Source of the DNA: Nitrospirillum viridazoti
GTDB lineage: Bacteria; Pseudomonadota; Alphaproteobacteria; Azospirillales; Azospirillaceae
Assembly (NCBI RefSeq): GCF_007827975.1
Contig: NZ_VITT01000028.1
Reading direction: 5' to 3' (one strand)
DNA: 64,000 nt
In this document: in pieces, positions 34,976 through 45,969 of the stretch
Layout: each line of letters opens with the position of its first letter
Numbering within the stretch: position 1 is the stretch's first letter
Notes under the pieces: generated by a model
What the model was told of the DNA's origin: nothing
Seen by the model: the letters and a program-made list of their open reading frames with translations, nothing else
Databases searched by the model: none
Made by a program: the position numbers and the translations under genes

Positions 34976-35683
34976 TCAGCCCTCCTGCGCGGCAGGAGCG
35001 TCCTGCGTCGGCGCACGGAAGGCGGCCGGGAAGGGAACGCCCTCCGGCAGCTTCTTCTTCACGGCGTCCTTGACCAGGATGTAACCGCCTTCGGAGCCGG
35101 GGACGGCGCCGCGGACGAGGATCAGGCCGCGCTCGACATCGACCGAGACGACCTTCAGGTTCTGGGTGGTGACCTGCTCAACGCCCAGGTGACCCGCCAT
35201 CTTCTTGTTCTTGAAGGTGCGGCCCGGATCCTGGCGCTGACCGGTCGAACCGTGCGAACGGTGCGACACGGACACACCGTGCGTGGCGCGAAGGCCGCCG
35301 AAGTTCCAGCGCTTCATGCCACCGGCGAAGCCCTTACCGATGGTCGTCCCGGTGACGTCCACGAACTGGCCAGCGACGAAGTGGTCGACGGTGATCTCCG
35401 CACCGACCTCGACCAGGGCGTCCGGGGTCACCCGGAACTCCACGGTCTTCTTCTTCGGCTCAACCTTCGCCTTGGCGAAGTGGCCGCGCTCAGCCTTCGT
35501 GACGTTCTTCACCTTGGCCTTGCCCACGCCGATTTCCAGGGCGGTGTACCCGTCCCGGTCTTCGGTCTTGTGGGAGACGACCTGGCAATTGTCGACTTTC
35601 AGCACAGTCACCGGCACGTGCTCACCCTCATCCGTGAAGATGCGGGTCATGCCGAGCTTCTGCGCGATCAAACCGGATCGCAT
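34976..35683 (-). CDS. rplC: 50S ribosomal protein L3
   Basis: A 235-residue L3 with MRSGLIAQKLGMTRIFTDEG and the signature GFAGGMKRWNFGGLRATHGV, followed by HRSHGSTGQRQDPGRTFKNK and KMAGHLGVEQVTTQNLKVV. The Ala/Pro-rich tail is longer than in E. coli. It follows rpsJ by 58 bases. Confidence 0.98.
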   Translation of the reverse strand: MRSGLIAQKLGMTRIFTDEGEHVPVTVLKVDNCQVVSHKTEDRDGYTALEIGVGKAKVKNVTKAERGHFAKAKVEPKKKTVEFRVTPDALVEVGAEITVDHFVAGQFVDVTGTTIGKGFAGGMKRWNFGGLRATHGVSVSHRSHGSTGQRQDPGRTFKNKKMAGHLGVEQVTTQNLKVVSVDVERGLILVRGAVPGSEGGYILVKDAVKKKLPEGVPFPAAFRAPTQDAPAAQEG

Positions 35684-35741
35684 TTTAGTCTCTTCTCCTA
35701 ACAGGGGACATCCTCAGGGGGAGAGGTCCCTCAACTCAAAC

Positions 35742-36050
35742 TTACAGCTTAATCTCGACGTCGACGCCGGCGGCCAGGTCGAGCTTCATCAGCGCGTCCA
35801 CGGTCTGCGGGGTCGGATCGACGATGTCCAGCAGGCGCTTGTGGGTACGGATCTCGAACTGCTCACGCGACTTCTTGTCGATGTGCGGGCTGCGGTTCAC
35901 CGTGAACTTCTCGACCTGGGTCGGAAGGGGGATCGGACCGCGCACCCGGGCACCGGTCCGCTTGGCCGTATTCACGATCTCGCTGGTCGACTGGTCGAGC
36001 ACGCGATGATCGAACGCCTTCAGGCGGATCCGGATATTCTGGCTTTCCAT
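35742..36050 (-). CDS. rpsJ: 30S ribosomal protein S10 (NusE)
   Basis: A 102-residue S10 with NIRIRLKAFDHRVLDQSTSE, GPIPLPTQVEKFTVNRSPHI and RTHKRLLDIVDPTPQTVDAL. It also acts as NusE in antitermination. The ATG at 36050 gives the canonical length. The spacer to tuf carries a hairpin that overlaps a possible promoter. Confidence 0.98.
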   Translation of the reverse strand: MESQNIRIRLKAFDHRVLDQSTSEIVNTAKRTGARVRGPIPLPTQVEKFTVNRSPHIDKKSREQFEIRTHKRLLDIVDPTPQTVDALMKLDLAAGVDVEIKL

Positions 36051-36071
36051 CGTCCTAAACCTTGGTTGGAA

Positions 36072-36107
36072 GCGGTGCCGAATAGCATCGGCACCGCACA
36101 CCGTCAA
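36072..36107 (-). promoter_or_regulatory. Hairpin and possible promoter between tuf and rpsJ
   Basis: Perfect ten-base arms GCGGTGCCGA and TCGGCACCGC (36072-36081 with 36088-36097) surround a six-base loop. On the same strand TTGACG (36102-36107) lies 17 bases from TATTCG (36079-36084), a plausible but weak -10. The hairpin and the promoter spacer overlap, so the palindrome might be an operator, a processing site or a partial terminator. Confidence 0.4.
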
Positions 36108-36126
36108 TCAAATCAGTTGGTACTTA

Positions 36127-37317
<1,191 letters not shown>

Positions 37318-37349
37318 GGTTACTCTTCCTTCTCTTGACTTCTGCCAGA

Positions 37350-39419
<2,070 letters not shown>

Positions 39420-39449
39420 GATTCCTTAAGGCCTAAGCAGGTCCCAACC

Positions 39450-39920
39450 TTACCACCGGTAGTGCGAGAAGGCCTTGTTGGCCTCCGCCATACGGTGGGT
39501 GTCTTCACGCTTCTTCACGGCAACGCCGCGCTGGTTGGCCGCGTCCAGCAGCTCACCCGACAGGCGCTCGGTCATCGTGTTCTCCGACCGGCCGCGAGCG
39601 GCGGCGATCAGCCAACGGATGGCCAGGGCCTGGGCGCGGTCCTGACGAACCTCAACCGGCACCTGGTAGGTCGCACCGCCGACGCGGCGGGAACGCACTT
39701 CCAGGTAGGGACGAACGTTGTTCAGGGCATCGTGGAACAGCTGAATGGGATCAGCCTTCACCTTGCCCTCGATACGCTCCAGAGCGCCGTACACGATCTG
39801 CTCGGCGACGGACTTCTTACCGTCGTACATCAGGCAGTTCATGAACTTCGTCAGCACGATATCGCCATACTTGGCGTCCGGCAGGACTTCACGCTTTTCG
39901 GCGCGACGACGACGGGACAT
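39450..39920 (-). CDS. rpsG: 30S ribosomal protein S7
   Basis: A 156-residue S7 with SRRRRAEKREVLPDAKYGD, KFMNCLMYDGKKSVAEQIVY and the end HRMAEANKAFSHYRW. In E. coli S7 represses the str operon by binding the rpsL-rpsG spacer, but here that spacer is only 11 bases, so such control would have to differ. Confidence 0.98.
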   Translation of the reverse strand: MSRRRRAEKREVLPDAKYGDIVLTKFMNCLMYDGKKSVAEQIVYGALERIEGKVKADPIQLFHDALNNVRPYLEVRSRRVGGATYQVPVEVRQDRAQALAIRWLIAAARGRSENTMTERLSGELLDAANQRGVAVKKREDTHRMAEANKAFSHYRW

Positions 39921-39931
39921 AGACTAACTCC

Positions 39932-40303
39932 TTACTTCGGACGCTTGGCGCCGTACTTGGACCGGCGCTGGCGACGGTCCTTCACGCCCTGGGTATCCAA
40001 CGAACCGCGGATGATGTGATAGCGCACGCCGGGAAGGTCCTTCACACGGCCGCCGCGGATCATCACCACGGAGTGTTCCTGCAGGTTGTGACCCTCGCCC
40101 GGGATGTAGCTGATAACCTCGTGGCCGTTGGTCAGCCGCACGCGGGCGACCTTACGCAGCGCCGAGTTCGGCTTCTTCGGGGTGGTCGTGTAGACGCGCG
40201 TGCAGACACCGCGCTTCTGGGGGCATTCCTGCAACGCCGGGACCTTGTCCCGCTCCGGCACGCCCTCACGGGACTTGCGGATCAACTGGTTGATCGTCGG
40301 CAT
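39932..40303 (-). CDS. rpsL: 30S ribosomal protein S12
   Basis: A 123-residue S12 with PTINQLIRKSREGVPER, TTTPKKPNSALRKVARVRL and RGGRVKDLPGVRYHIIRG. Lys43 and Lys88 are the streptomycin-sensitive residues. Asp89 in VKDLPG is the residue methylthiolated by RimO, whose gene lies divergently upstream. It is the first gene of the supercluster. Confidence 0.98.
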   Translation of the reverse strand: MPTINQLIRKSREGVPERDKVPALQECPQKRGVCTRVYTTTPKKPNSALRKVARVRLTNGHEVISYIPGEGHNLQEHSVVMIRGGRVKDLPGVRYHIIRGSLDTQGVKDRRQRRSKYGAKRPK

Positions 40304-40527
40304 CTACCGCTCTCGGTTCACAGTTCCAACAACAAGGCACCCAAACGCATGCCCAGAACGACGAAAGTCCCGTCACGAAGCACTGACTGGCTCCGCGCGG
40401 GCCTTGCAAACGCCGTCCGAACAAGGACTCGGGTGCGGCTATACAGATTTTCGAGGGGGTCTTTTTGAGAGACAGCGTCTAGCCCGCAAGGGCGGCCTAC
40501 AGCCTGCCCCTCGAAAAATGTGGGCGG
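40304..40527 (-). promoter_or_regulatory. Structured rpsL leader (about 218 nt)
   Basis: From a start site predicted near 40521 the transcript would begin with a long stem: ATTTTTCGAGGGG (40518-40506) pairs with CCCCTCGAAAAT (within 40459-40447), with one bulged base. It encloses a smaller GCC-rich hairpin (GCCC-TTGC-GGGC). The stem is not followed by a T-tract. No gene is supported in this stretch. It is a candidate regulatory leader for the str operon. Confidence 0.5.
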
Positions 40528-40556
40528 ACTATATGGAGGTCGGCCCCGCCCGTCAA
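40528..40556 (-). promoter_or_regulatory. Sigma70 promoter of the str operon (rpsL-rpsG-fusA-tuf)
   Basis: On the minus strand TTGACG (40551-40556) and TATAGT (40528-40533) are separated by exactly 17 bases. It is the only near-consensus promoter seen upstream of rpsL. rpoC is not adjacent upstream, so the cluster starts its own transcript here. Confidence 0.8.
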
Positions 40557-40843
40557 GCGCTCTGGACTCAAAAATCCAGGGTAAGCCGTGCGTCCAGGAC
40601 AGGGGGCGGCCCCACAATTGCGGGCCCCTCCCCTGCGCGCCTGGCACGCGCTCCGGACAGCGCGGGGGATGGGCAAACGGCCCCGGTGCCGCTATATACC
40701 CGGGCCAGACGGGCGGCGGCACCACCAAGGTCGGACGCTCACCTTATAGTATAGTGTAAGCGCGCTTTCGAGAGAGGCCCGGCCGACCGCATGCGGCACA
40801 GGGTCCCCCCTGCTGGCGCCCTTCTGGATTCCCGAGCGCCGCC
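40557..40843. other. Intergenic region upstream of rimO
   Basis: This stretch between the divergent str promoter and rimO has no supported gene. Two overlapping TATAGT sequences (40745-40755) could serve as a -10 for rimO, but no good -35 is visible. The rest is GC-rich without clear structure. Confidence 0.35.
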
Positions 40844-42214
40844 ATGAGCAAGCCCACCCTCATCACCAATACCCCGTCCCCCACTGGCGCGTCCCCCACT
40901 GGCGCGCCCAAGGTCGGCATCGTCAGCCTGGGCTGCCCCAAGGCGCTGGTGGACAGCGAACGCATCCTGACCAAGCTGCGCTCGGAAGGGTATGAGGTGT
41001 CGCCCAGCTATGACGACGCCGACGTGGTTCTGGTCAACACCTGCGGCTTCCTGGACAGCGCCAAGCAGGAAAGCCTGGATGCCATCGGCGAGGCCATGCG
41101 CGAGAACGGCCGCGTCATCGTCACCGGCTGCATGGGCGTGGAAGAGGGCCGCATCCGCGAGATGTACCCCAACGTGCTGGCCGTCACCGGCCCCCACCAG
41201 TACGAGCAGGTGGTGTCGGCGGTGCACGACCATCTGCCCCCGGTGCACAACCCCTACACCGACCTGGTGCCGCCCGAGGGCTTGCGCCTGACGCCGCGCC
41301 ACTACGCCTATCTGAAGATTTCCGAGGGCTGCAACCACCGCTGCAGCTTCTGCATCATCCCCTCGCTGCGCGGCGACCTGGCCAGCCGGCCGGCCGGCAA
41401 CGTGCTGCGCGAGGCGGAGCGGCTGGTGAACGCCGGCGTACGCGAGCTGATGGTCATCTCCCAGGACACCAGCGCCTATGGCCTGGATCTGCGCCATGCC
41501 GAGAGCGAGTTCAAGGGCCGCAAGGTCCGCGCCCACATGACCGACCTGGCACGCGAACTGGGGGCCTTGGGCGCCTGGGTGCGCCTGCACTACGTCTACC
41601 CCTACCCGCATGTGGACGAGGTAATCCCCCTGATGGCGGAAGGCCTGGTGCTGCCCTATCTGGACATCCCTTTCCAACACGCCAGCCCCAACGTGCTGAA
41701 GGCCATGAAGCGACCGGCCAACCAGGAGAAGGTGCTGGACCGGATTCGCGGGTGGCGCGACATCTGCCCCGACCTGACCATCCGCTCCACCTTCATCGTC
41801 GGCTTCCCCGGCGAGACGGAGCAGGATTTCCAGTTCCTGCTGGACTGGCTGTCGGAAGCCAAGATCGACCGGCTGGGCTGCTTCAAGTATGAGGCCGTGG
41901 ACGGCGCCCCCGCCAACGCCCTTGAGGGCGCTGTGCCGGAGGAGGTGAAGGAGGAGCGCTGGAACCGTCTGATGGCCCACCAGCAGGCCATCAGCGAGGA
42001 ACGCATGCAGGCCAAGGTGGGCCGCACCATCGACGTCATCATCGACGAGGTGGACGAGGAAGGCGCCATCGGCCGCTCCGCCGCGGACGCGCCGGAAATC
42101 GACGGCAGCGTCTTCCTGAACGGCGACACCAGCGTGGCGGTGGGCGACATCGTCCAGGTGACCGTGGAGCACGCCGAGGAATACGACCTGTGGGGCACCC
42201 GCGTGGATGCCTAA
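40844..42214 (+). CDS. rimO: Ribosomal protein S12 methylthiotransferase RimO
   Basis: A 456-residue radical-SAM methylthiotransferase that adds a beta-methylthio group to Asp89 of S12. The N-terminal UPF0004 domain has cluster cysteines in VSLGCPKALVDSER (Cys31), NTCGFLDSA and TGCMGVEEG. The radical-SAM motif is Cys163-X3-Cys167-X2-Cys170 in GCNHRCSFCIIPS. The C-terminal TRAM domain ends the protein. Its gene is divergent from rpsL, which encodes its substrate. The first 22 residues contain a small tandem duplication (SPTGASPTGA). Confidence 0.96.
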   Translation: MSKPTLITNTPSPTGASPTGAPKVGIVSLGCPKALVDSERILTKLRSEGYEVSPSYDDADVVLVNTCGFLDSAKQESLDAIGEAMRENGRVIVTGCMGVEEGRIREMYPNVLAVTGPHQYEQVVSAVHDHLPPVHNPYTDLVPPEGLRLTPRHYAYLKISEGCNHRCSFCIIPSLRGDLASRPAGNVLREAERLVNAGVRELMVISQDTSAYGLDLRHAESEFKGRKVRAHMTDLARELGALGAWVRLHYVYPYPHVDEVIPLMAEGLVLPYLDIPFQHASPNVLKAMKRPANQEKVLDRIRGWRDICPDLTIRSTFIVGFPGETEQDFQFLLDWLSEAKIDRLGCFKYEAVDGAPANALEGAVPEEVKEERWNRLMAHQQAISEERMQAKVGRTIDVIIDEVDEEGAIGRSAADAPEIDGSVFLNGDTSVAVGDIVQVTVEHAEEYDLWGTRVDA

Positions 42215-42296
42215 TCCCGCCCCTATTTCACCGCCACCCGAGGGCCTGTTGTCGGCGGTGGAGGAGTTCCTGGCGGCGATGCAGGTGGCCTCCTGA
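42207..42296 (+). CDS. Possible 29-residue peptide overlapping the rimO end
   Basis: An ATG inside the last codons of rimO opens a frame encoding MPNPAPISPPPEG followed by a helical LLSAVEEFLAAMQVAS and TGA. It would depend on re-initiation after rimO, since no separate ribosome-binding site is seen. It might instead be chance or the remnant of a lost gene. Confidence 0.2.
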   Translation: MPNPAPISPPPEGLLSAVEEFLAAMQVAS

Positions 42297-42442
42297 CATC
42301 CATATCCAATATCCAACTTTCGTAAACCGCCCCACCCAGGGTCTTGGATTCCCGGCCGGTACCCCCGTATGCTCTCGCCCCAAGCGGCGCTATCGCGGGG
42401 TAACCGCCGGCGACACGACCAAGACAATGGGGATTCGCACTT

Positions 42443-44119
42443 ATGGGAGCCAGACTACGCACAGGGACCACGGCGCTGTTCGCCGCGGCCCTCGCGCTCG
42501 ATGTCGGGGCCGCGGCCGTGGGGCAGGCCAAGGACGCCGCCCCGGTGACGCCCGAGGCCTTGTCGGCCCACGTCAAAATCCTCGCCTCCGACGACTTCCA
42601 GGGCCGCAAGCCGGGAACCGTGGGCGAGGAGAAGACCATCGCCTACATCCAGGACCAGTTCAAAAAGATCGGGCTGAAGCCCGCGGCCGGCGCGAAGGGC
42701 TACCTTCAGGACGTGCCCATGACCGAGATCACCAGCAAGGCCGATGGCCCCATGGTGTTCACCGCCACGGGCAAGGACGGTCAGGCCAAGAGCCTGTCGT
42801 ACGAATACTTCAGCCAGATGATCGTCTGGAACCGGCAGCGCACCACCCACGCCGAGGTGAAGGACAGTGACCTGGTCTTCGTCGGCTACGGCATTACCGC
42901 GCCGGAGTTCGGCTGGGACGACTATGCCGGCGTGGATGTGAAGGGCAAGACGGTCGTCATCCTGGTGAACGACCCGGGTTTCGCCACCGGCGACCCCGCC
43001 CTGTTTGGCGGCGGCGCCATGACCTGGTATGGCCGCTGGCCCTACAAGTATGAGGAGGCGGCCCGCCATGGCGCGGCCGCCGCCATCATCGTGCATGAGA
43101 CGCGCGCCGCCGGTTACCCCTGGGGCGTGGTCGCCAACAGCAACAGCGTGCCCAAGCTCACCCTGATGCCCGCCGACGGCGGGCTGCAGAGCCGGTCGGC
43201 CGTGGAGGGCTGGGTGCAGCTGGACGTGGCCAAGGAGCTGTTCGCGGCCGCCGGCCTGGACTACGGCACGCTGAAGGACAGCGCCGCCCGGCGCGGCTTC
43301 AAGGCCGTACCCATGAACGCCAGGATGTCGGTGGGCATCACCCCCGTCGTGCGCGACGTCGTCTCGCACAACGTGGTCGGCATCGTCCCCGGCGCCAAGC
43401 GCTCGGACGAGGTGGTGCTGGTGGGCGCGCACTGGGACCACCTGGGCGTAGGCCCGGCGGTCAACGGCGACACCATCTATAACGGCGCGCTGGACAACGC
43501 CACGGGCGTTGCTGGTCTGATCGAGATGGCCAAGCGCTACACGCACGGTCCCAGGCCGGACCGCACCCTGATGTTCATCGCCTACACCGCCGAGGAACAA
43601 GGCCTGCTGGGCTCGGAATACTATGCCCAGCACCCGCTGTACCCGGTGGGCAAAACGGTGGCCGGCTTCAACATGGACGGCCTGGGCGTGCTGGGTCCCG
43701 TGCATGACGTGGTCCTGGTCGGCGGCAAGAAGTCCGACCTGGAGGAACGGCTGAAGGCCTGGACCGATGCCCACGGCATGGTCGTGAATCCCGAGCCCTT
43801 CCCCGAGCGCGGCTATTACTACCGCTCCGACCATTTCAACCTGGCCAAGGTCGGCATCCCCGTCATCGACGCCGGCATGGGCATCGACAGCGTGGAGCAC
43901 GGCGCGGAGTGGGGCAAGGCGAAGGAGGAGGAGTACACCCGCCTGCACTACCACCAGCCGTCCGACGAATGGTCGCCGGCCATGGACCTGCGCGGCGGCG
44001 CCGTCCAGGTCAACATGTGGTACGACATCAGCCGCGACCTGGCGTCCAGCGATGCCTGGCCCAAGTGGTACGACAAGGCCGAGTTCAAGGCCGCCCGGGA
44101 CAAGTCCCAAGGCAAATGA
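42443..44119 (+). CDS. Exported M28 family metallopeptidase, copy 1
   Basis: A 558-residue zinc peptidase with an N-terminal signal (residues 1-28). A protease-associated (PA) domain insert lies in the middle (LVFVGYGITAPEFGWDDYAG, AAAIIVHETRAAGYPW). The M28 catalytic core follows: His330 in GAHWDHLG, Asp in GALDNATGVAG, the Glu pair in AYTAEEQGLLGSEYY, Asp in GFNMDG and His in YRSDHFNLAK. It likely acts as a periplasmic aminopeptidase. The next gene encodes a close paralogue of identical length, so the pair arose by tandem duplication. A strong terminator separates them. Confidence 0.9.
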   Translation: MGARLRTGTTALFAAALALDVGAAAVGQAKDAAPVTPEALSAHVKILASDDFQGRKPGTVGEEKTIAYIQDQFKKIGLKPAAGAKGYLQDVPMTEITSKADGPMVFTATGKDGQAKSLSYEYFSQMIVWNRQRTTHAEVKDSDLVFVGYGITAPEFGWDDYAGVDVKGKTVVILVNDPGFATGDPALFGGGAMTWYGRWPYKYEEAARHGAAAAIIVHETRAAGYPWGVVANSNSVPKLTLMPADGGLQSRSAVEGWVQLDVAKELFAAAGLDYGTLKDSAARRGFKAVPMNARMSVGITPVVRDVVSHNVVGIVPGAKRSDEVVLVGAHWDHLGVGPAVNGDTIYNGALDNATGVAGLIEMAKRYTHGPRPDRTLMFIAYTAEEQGLLGSEYYAQHPLYPVGKTVAGFNMDGLGVLGPVHDVVLVGGKKSDLEERLKAWTDAHGMVVNPEPFPERGYYYRSDHFNLAKVGIPVIDAGMGIDSVEHGAEWGKAKEEEYTRLHYHQPSDEWSPAMDLRGGAVQVNMWYDISRDLASSDAWPKWYDKAEFKAARDKSQGK

Positions 44120-44127
44120 GTGTAAAG

Positions 44128-44166
44128 GCCGCCATACCCCGGCAGAGGGGTGCGGCGGCCTTTTTT
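44128..44166 (+). terminator. Intrinsic terminator between the M28 copies
   Basis: GGCCGCC (44128-44134) pairs with GGCGGCC (44154-44160), with an inner ACCCC/GGGGT stem, followed by six T residues. It lies eight bases after the stop of copy 1, so copy 2 needs its own promoter. Confidence 0.85.
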
Positions 44167-44292
44167 CAGTCGGGGGAGCGGCCCAACTGGGCCGTAACCC
44201 TGCCGGCGCCTGTAACCCCAGGCAGGGGGTATGGGTGGTTTGAGGGGCGCCAATGGACGCGCCCCGGGAAAGATAAGGAACGCAAGAAACCC

Positions 44293-45969
44293 ATGCGAAC
44301 CCACACCAGACGCGCCCGCCTGCTGAAAGGCACGGCGGCGCTGGCTCTCGCAGTGGCCGTGGCCACGCCGGCGCTGGCGGCCGGCAAGGTCACCAAGGAC
44401 GTGGCCCCGGTGACGGCCCAGGCCCTGTCCGAGCACATCCGCATCCTGGCATCCGATGAATTCCAGGGCCGCAAGCCCGGCACGGCGGGCGAGGACAAGG
44501 CCATCGCCTACATCCAGGACCAGTTCAAGAAGATCGGCCTGAAGCCCGCCGTGGACGGCAGCTATCTGCAGGACGTCCCGCTGACGGAGATCGTCAGCAA
44601 GGCCGACGGCCCCATGGTCATCACCGGTCCCAAGGCCGCGCCGCTGTCGCTGGAGTATTTCAGCGACATGATCGTCTGGACCCGCCAGCGCACCCCCCAT
44701 GTCGAGGTCAAGGACAACGACATGGTATTCGTGGGCTATGGCATCACGGCGCCGGAATTCGGTTGGGACGACTATGCCGGCGTCGATGTGCGCGGCAAGA
44801 CGGTGGTCATCCTGGTGAACGACCCCGGATACGCCACCGGCGATCCCGCCCTGTTCGGCGGCGGCGCCATGACCTGGTACGGCCGCTGGGTCTATAAGTT
44901 CGAGGAGGCCGCCCGCCACGGCGCCACCGCCGCCATCATCGTGCATGAGACGCGCGCCGCGGGCTATCCCTGGGGCGTGGTCGCCAACGGCGGCAGCATT
45001 CCCAAGCTGAGCCTGATGCCGGCCGACGGCGGGCTGAAGACCCGTTCCGCCGTGGAAGGCTGGATGCAGTTGGACCAGGCCAAGGCCGTGTTCCAGGCCG
45101 CCGGGCTGGACTTCAACACCCTCAAGGACAGCGCCGCGCGGCGCGGCTTCAAGGCCGTGCCCCTGCCCCTGAAGATGTCGGTCGGCATCACGCCGACGGA
45201 GCGCGACGTCATCTCCCACAATGTCATCGGCACCATCCCGGGCACCAAGCACCCGGACGAGATGGTCCTGGTCGGTGCGCACTGGGACCACCTGGGCATC
45301 GGCCCCGCCATCAACGGCGACACCATCTATCACGGCGCCATGGACAACGCCTCCGGCGTCGCCGGCCTGATCGAGCTGGCTAAGCGCTACACCAAAGGCC
45401 CCAAGCCCGACCGCACCCTGCTGTTCATCGCCTACACGGCGGAGGAGCAGGGCCTGCTGGGGTCCGAGTACTATGCCCAGCATCCCCTGTTCGCACCCAA
45501 CAAGACGGTCGCGGGCTTCAACATGGACATGCTGAGCAGCGTGGGCCTGACCCGGGACATCGTGCTGGTGGGCGGGCGCAAGTCCGACCTGGAGGACAGG
45601 CTGAAGGCCTGGACCGACGCCCACATGATGGCCCTGAACCAGGAACCTTTCCCCGAGCGCGGCTACTACTACCGCTCCGACCACTTCAACCTGGCCAAGA
45701 TCGGCATCCCGGTGATCTACGCCCACAGCGGCATCGACAGCGTGGCCAACGGCGCCGAGTGGGGCAAGACCAAGGAGGACGAGTTCACCCGCCTCCACTA
45801 CCACCAGCCCTCCGACAAATGGTCGCCGGACCTGGACCTCAGCGGCGGCGCCATGGAGGTCAACATGATCTATGACCTCAGCCGCCCGCTGGCCTTCGGC
45901 ACCGACTGGCCGAAATGGTACGACAAGGCGGAGTTCAAGGCCGCCCGCGACAAGTCCATGGGCAAGTAA
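44293..45969 (+). CDS. Exported M28 family metallopeptidase, copy 2
   Basis: A 558-residue paralogue of the upstream gene, with the same signal peptide, PA domain and M28 core. It has the same ligands (GAHWDHLG, GAMDNASGVAG, AYTAEEQGLLGSEYY, GFNMDM, YRSDHFNLAK). Most differences lie in the signal peptide and at scattered surface positions. After the fourth ligand the sequence is MLSSVGLTRD instead of GLGVLGPVHD, which may tune specificity. The ATG at 44293 is taken because the frame upstream lies inside copy 1 and its terminator. Its TAA stop is the left edge of repeat element A. Confidence 0.9.
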   Translation: MRTHTRRARLLKGTAALALAVAVATPALAAGKVTKDVAPVTAQALSEHIRILASDEFQGRKPGTAGEDKAIAYIQDQFKKIGLKPAVDGSYLQDVPLTEIVSKADGPMVITGPKAAPLSLEYFSDMIVWTRQRTPHVEVKDNDMVFVGYGITAPEFGWDDYAGVDVRGKTVVILVNDPGYATGDPALFGGGAMTWYGRWVYKFEEAARHGATAAIIVHETRAAGYPWGVVANGGSIPKLSLMPADGGLKTRSAVEGWMQLDQAKAVFQAAGLDFNTLKDSAARRGFKAVPLPLKMSVGITPTERDVISHNVIGTIPGTKHPDEMVLVGAHWDHLGIGPAINGDTIYHGAMDNASGVAGLIELAKRYTKGPKPDRTLLFIAYTAEEQGLLGSEYYAQHPLFAPNKTVAGFNMDMLSSVGLTRDIVLVGGRKSDLEDRLKAWTDAHMMALNQEPFPERGYYYRSDHFNLAKIGIPVIYAHSGIDSVANGAEWGKTKEDEFTRLHYHQPSDKWSPDLDLSGGAMEVNMIYDLSRPLAFGTDWPKWYDKAEFKAARDKSMGK

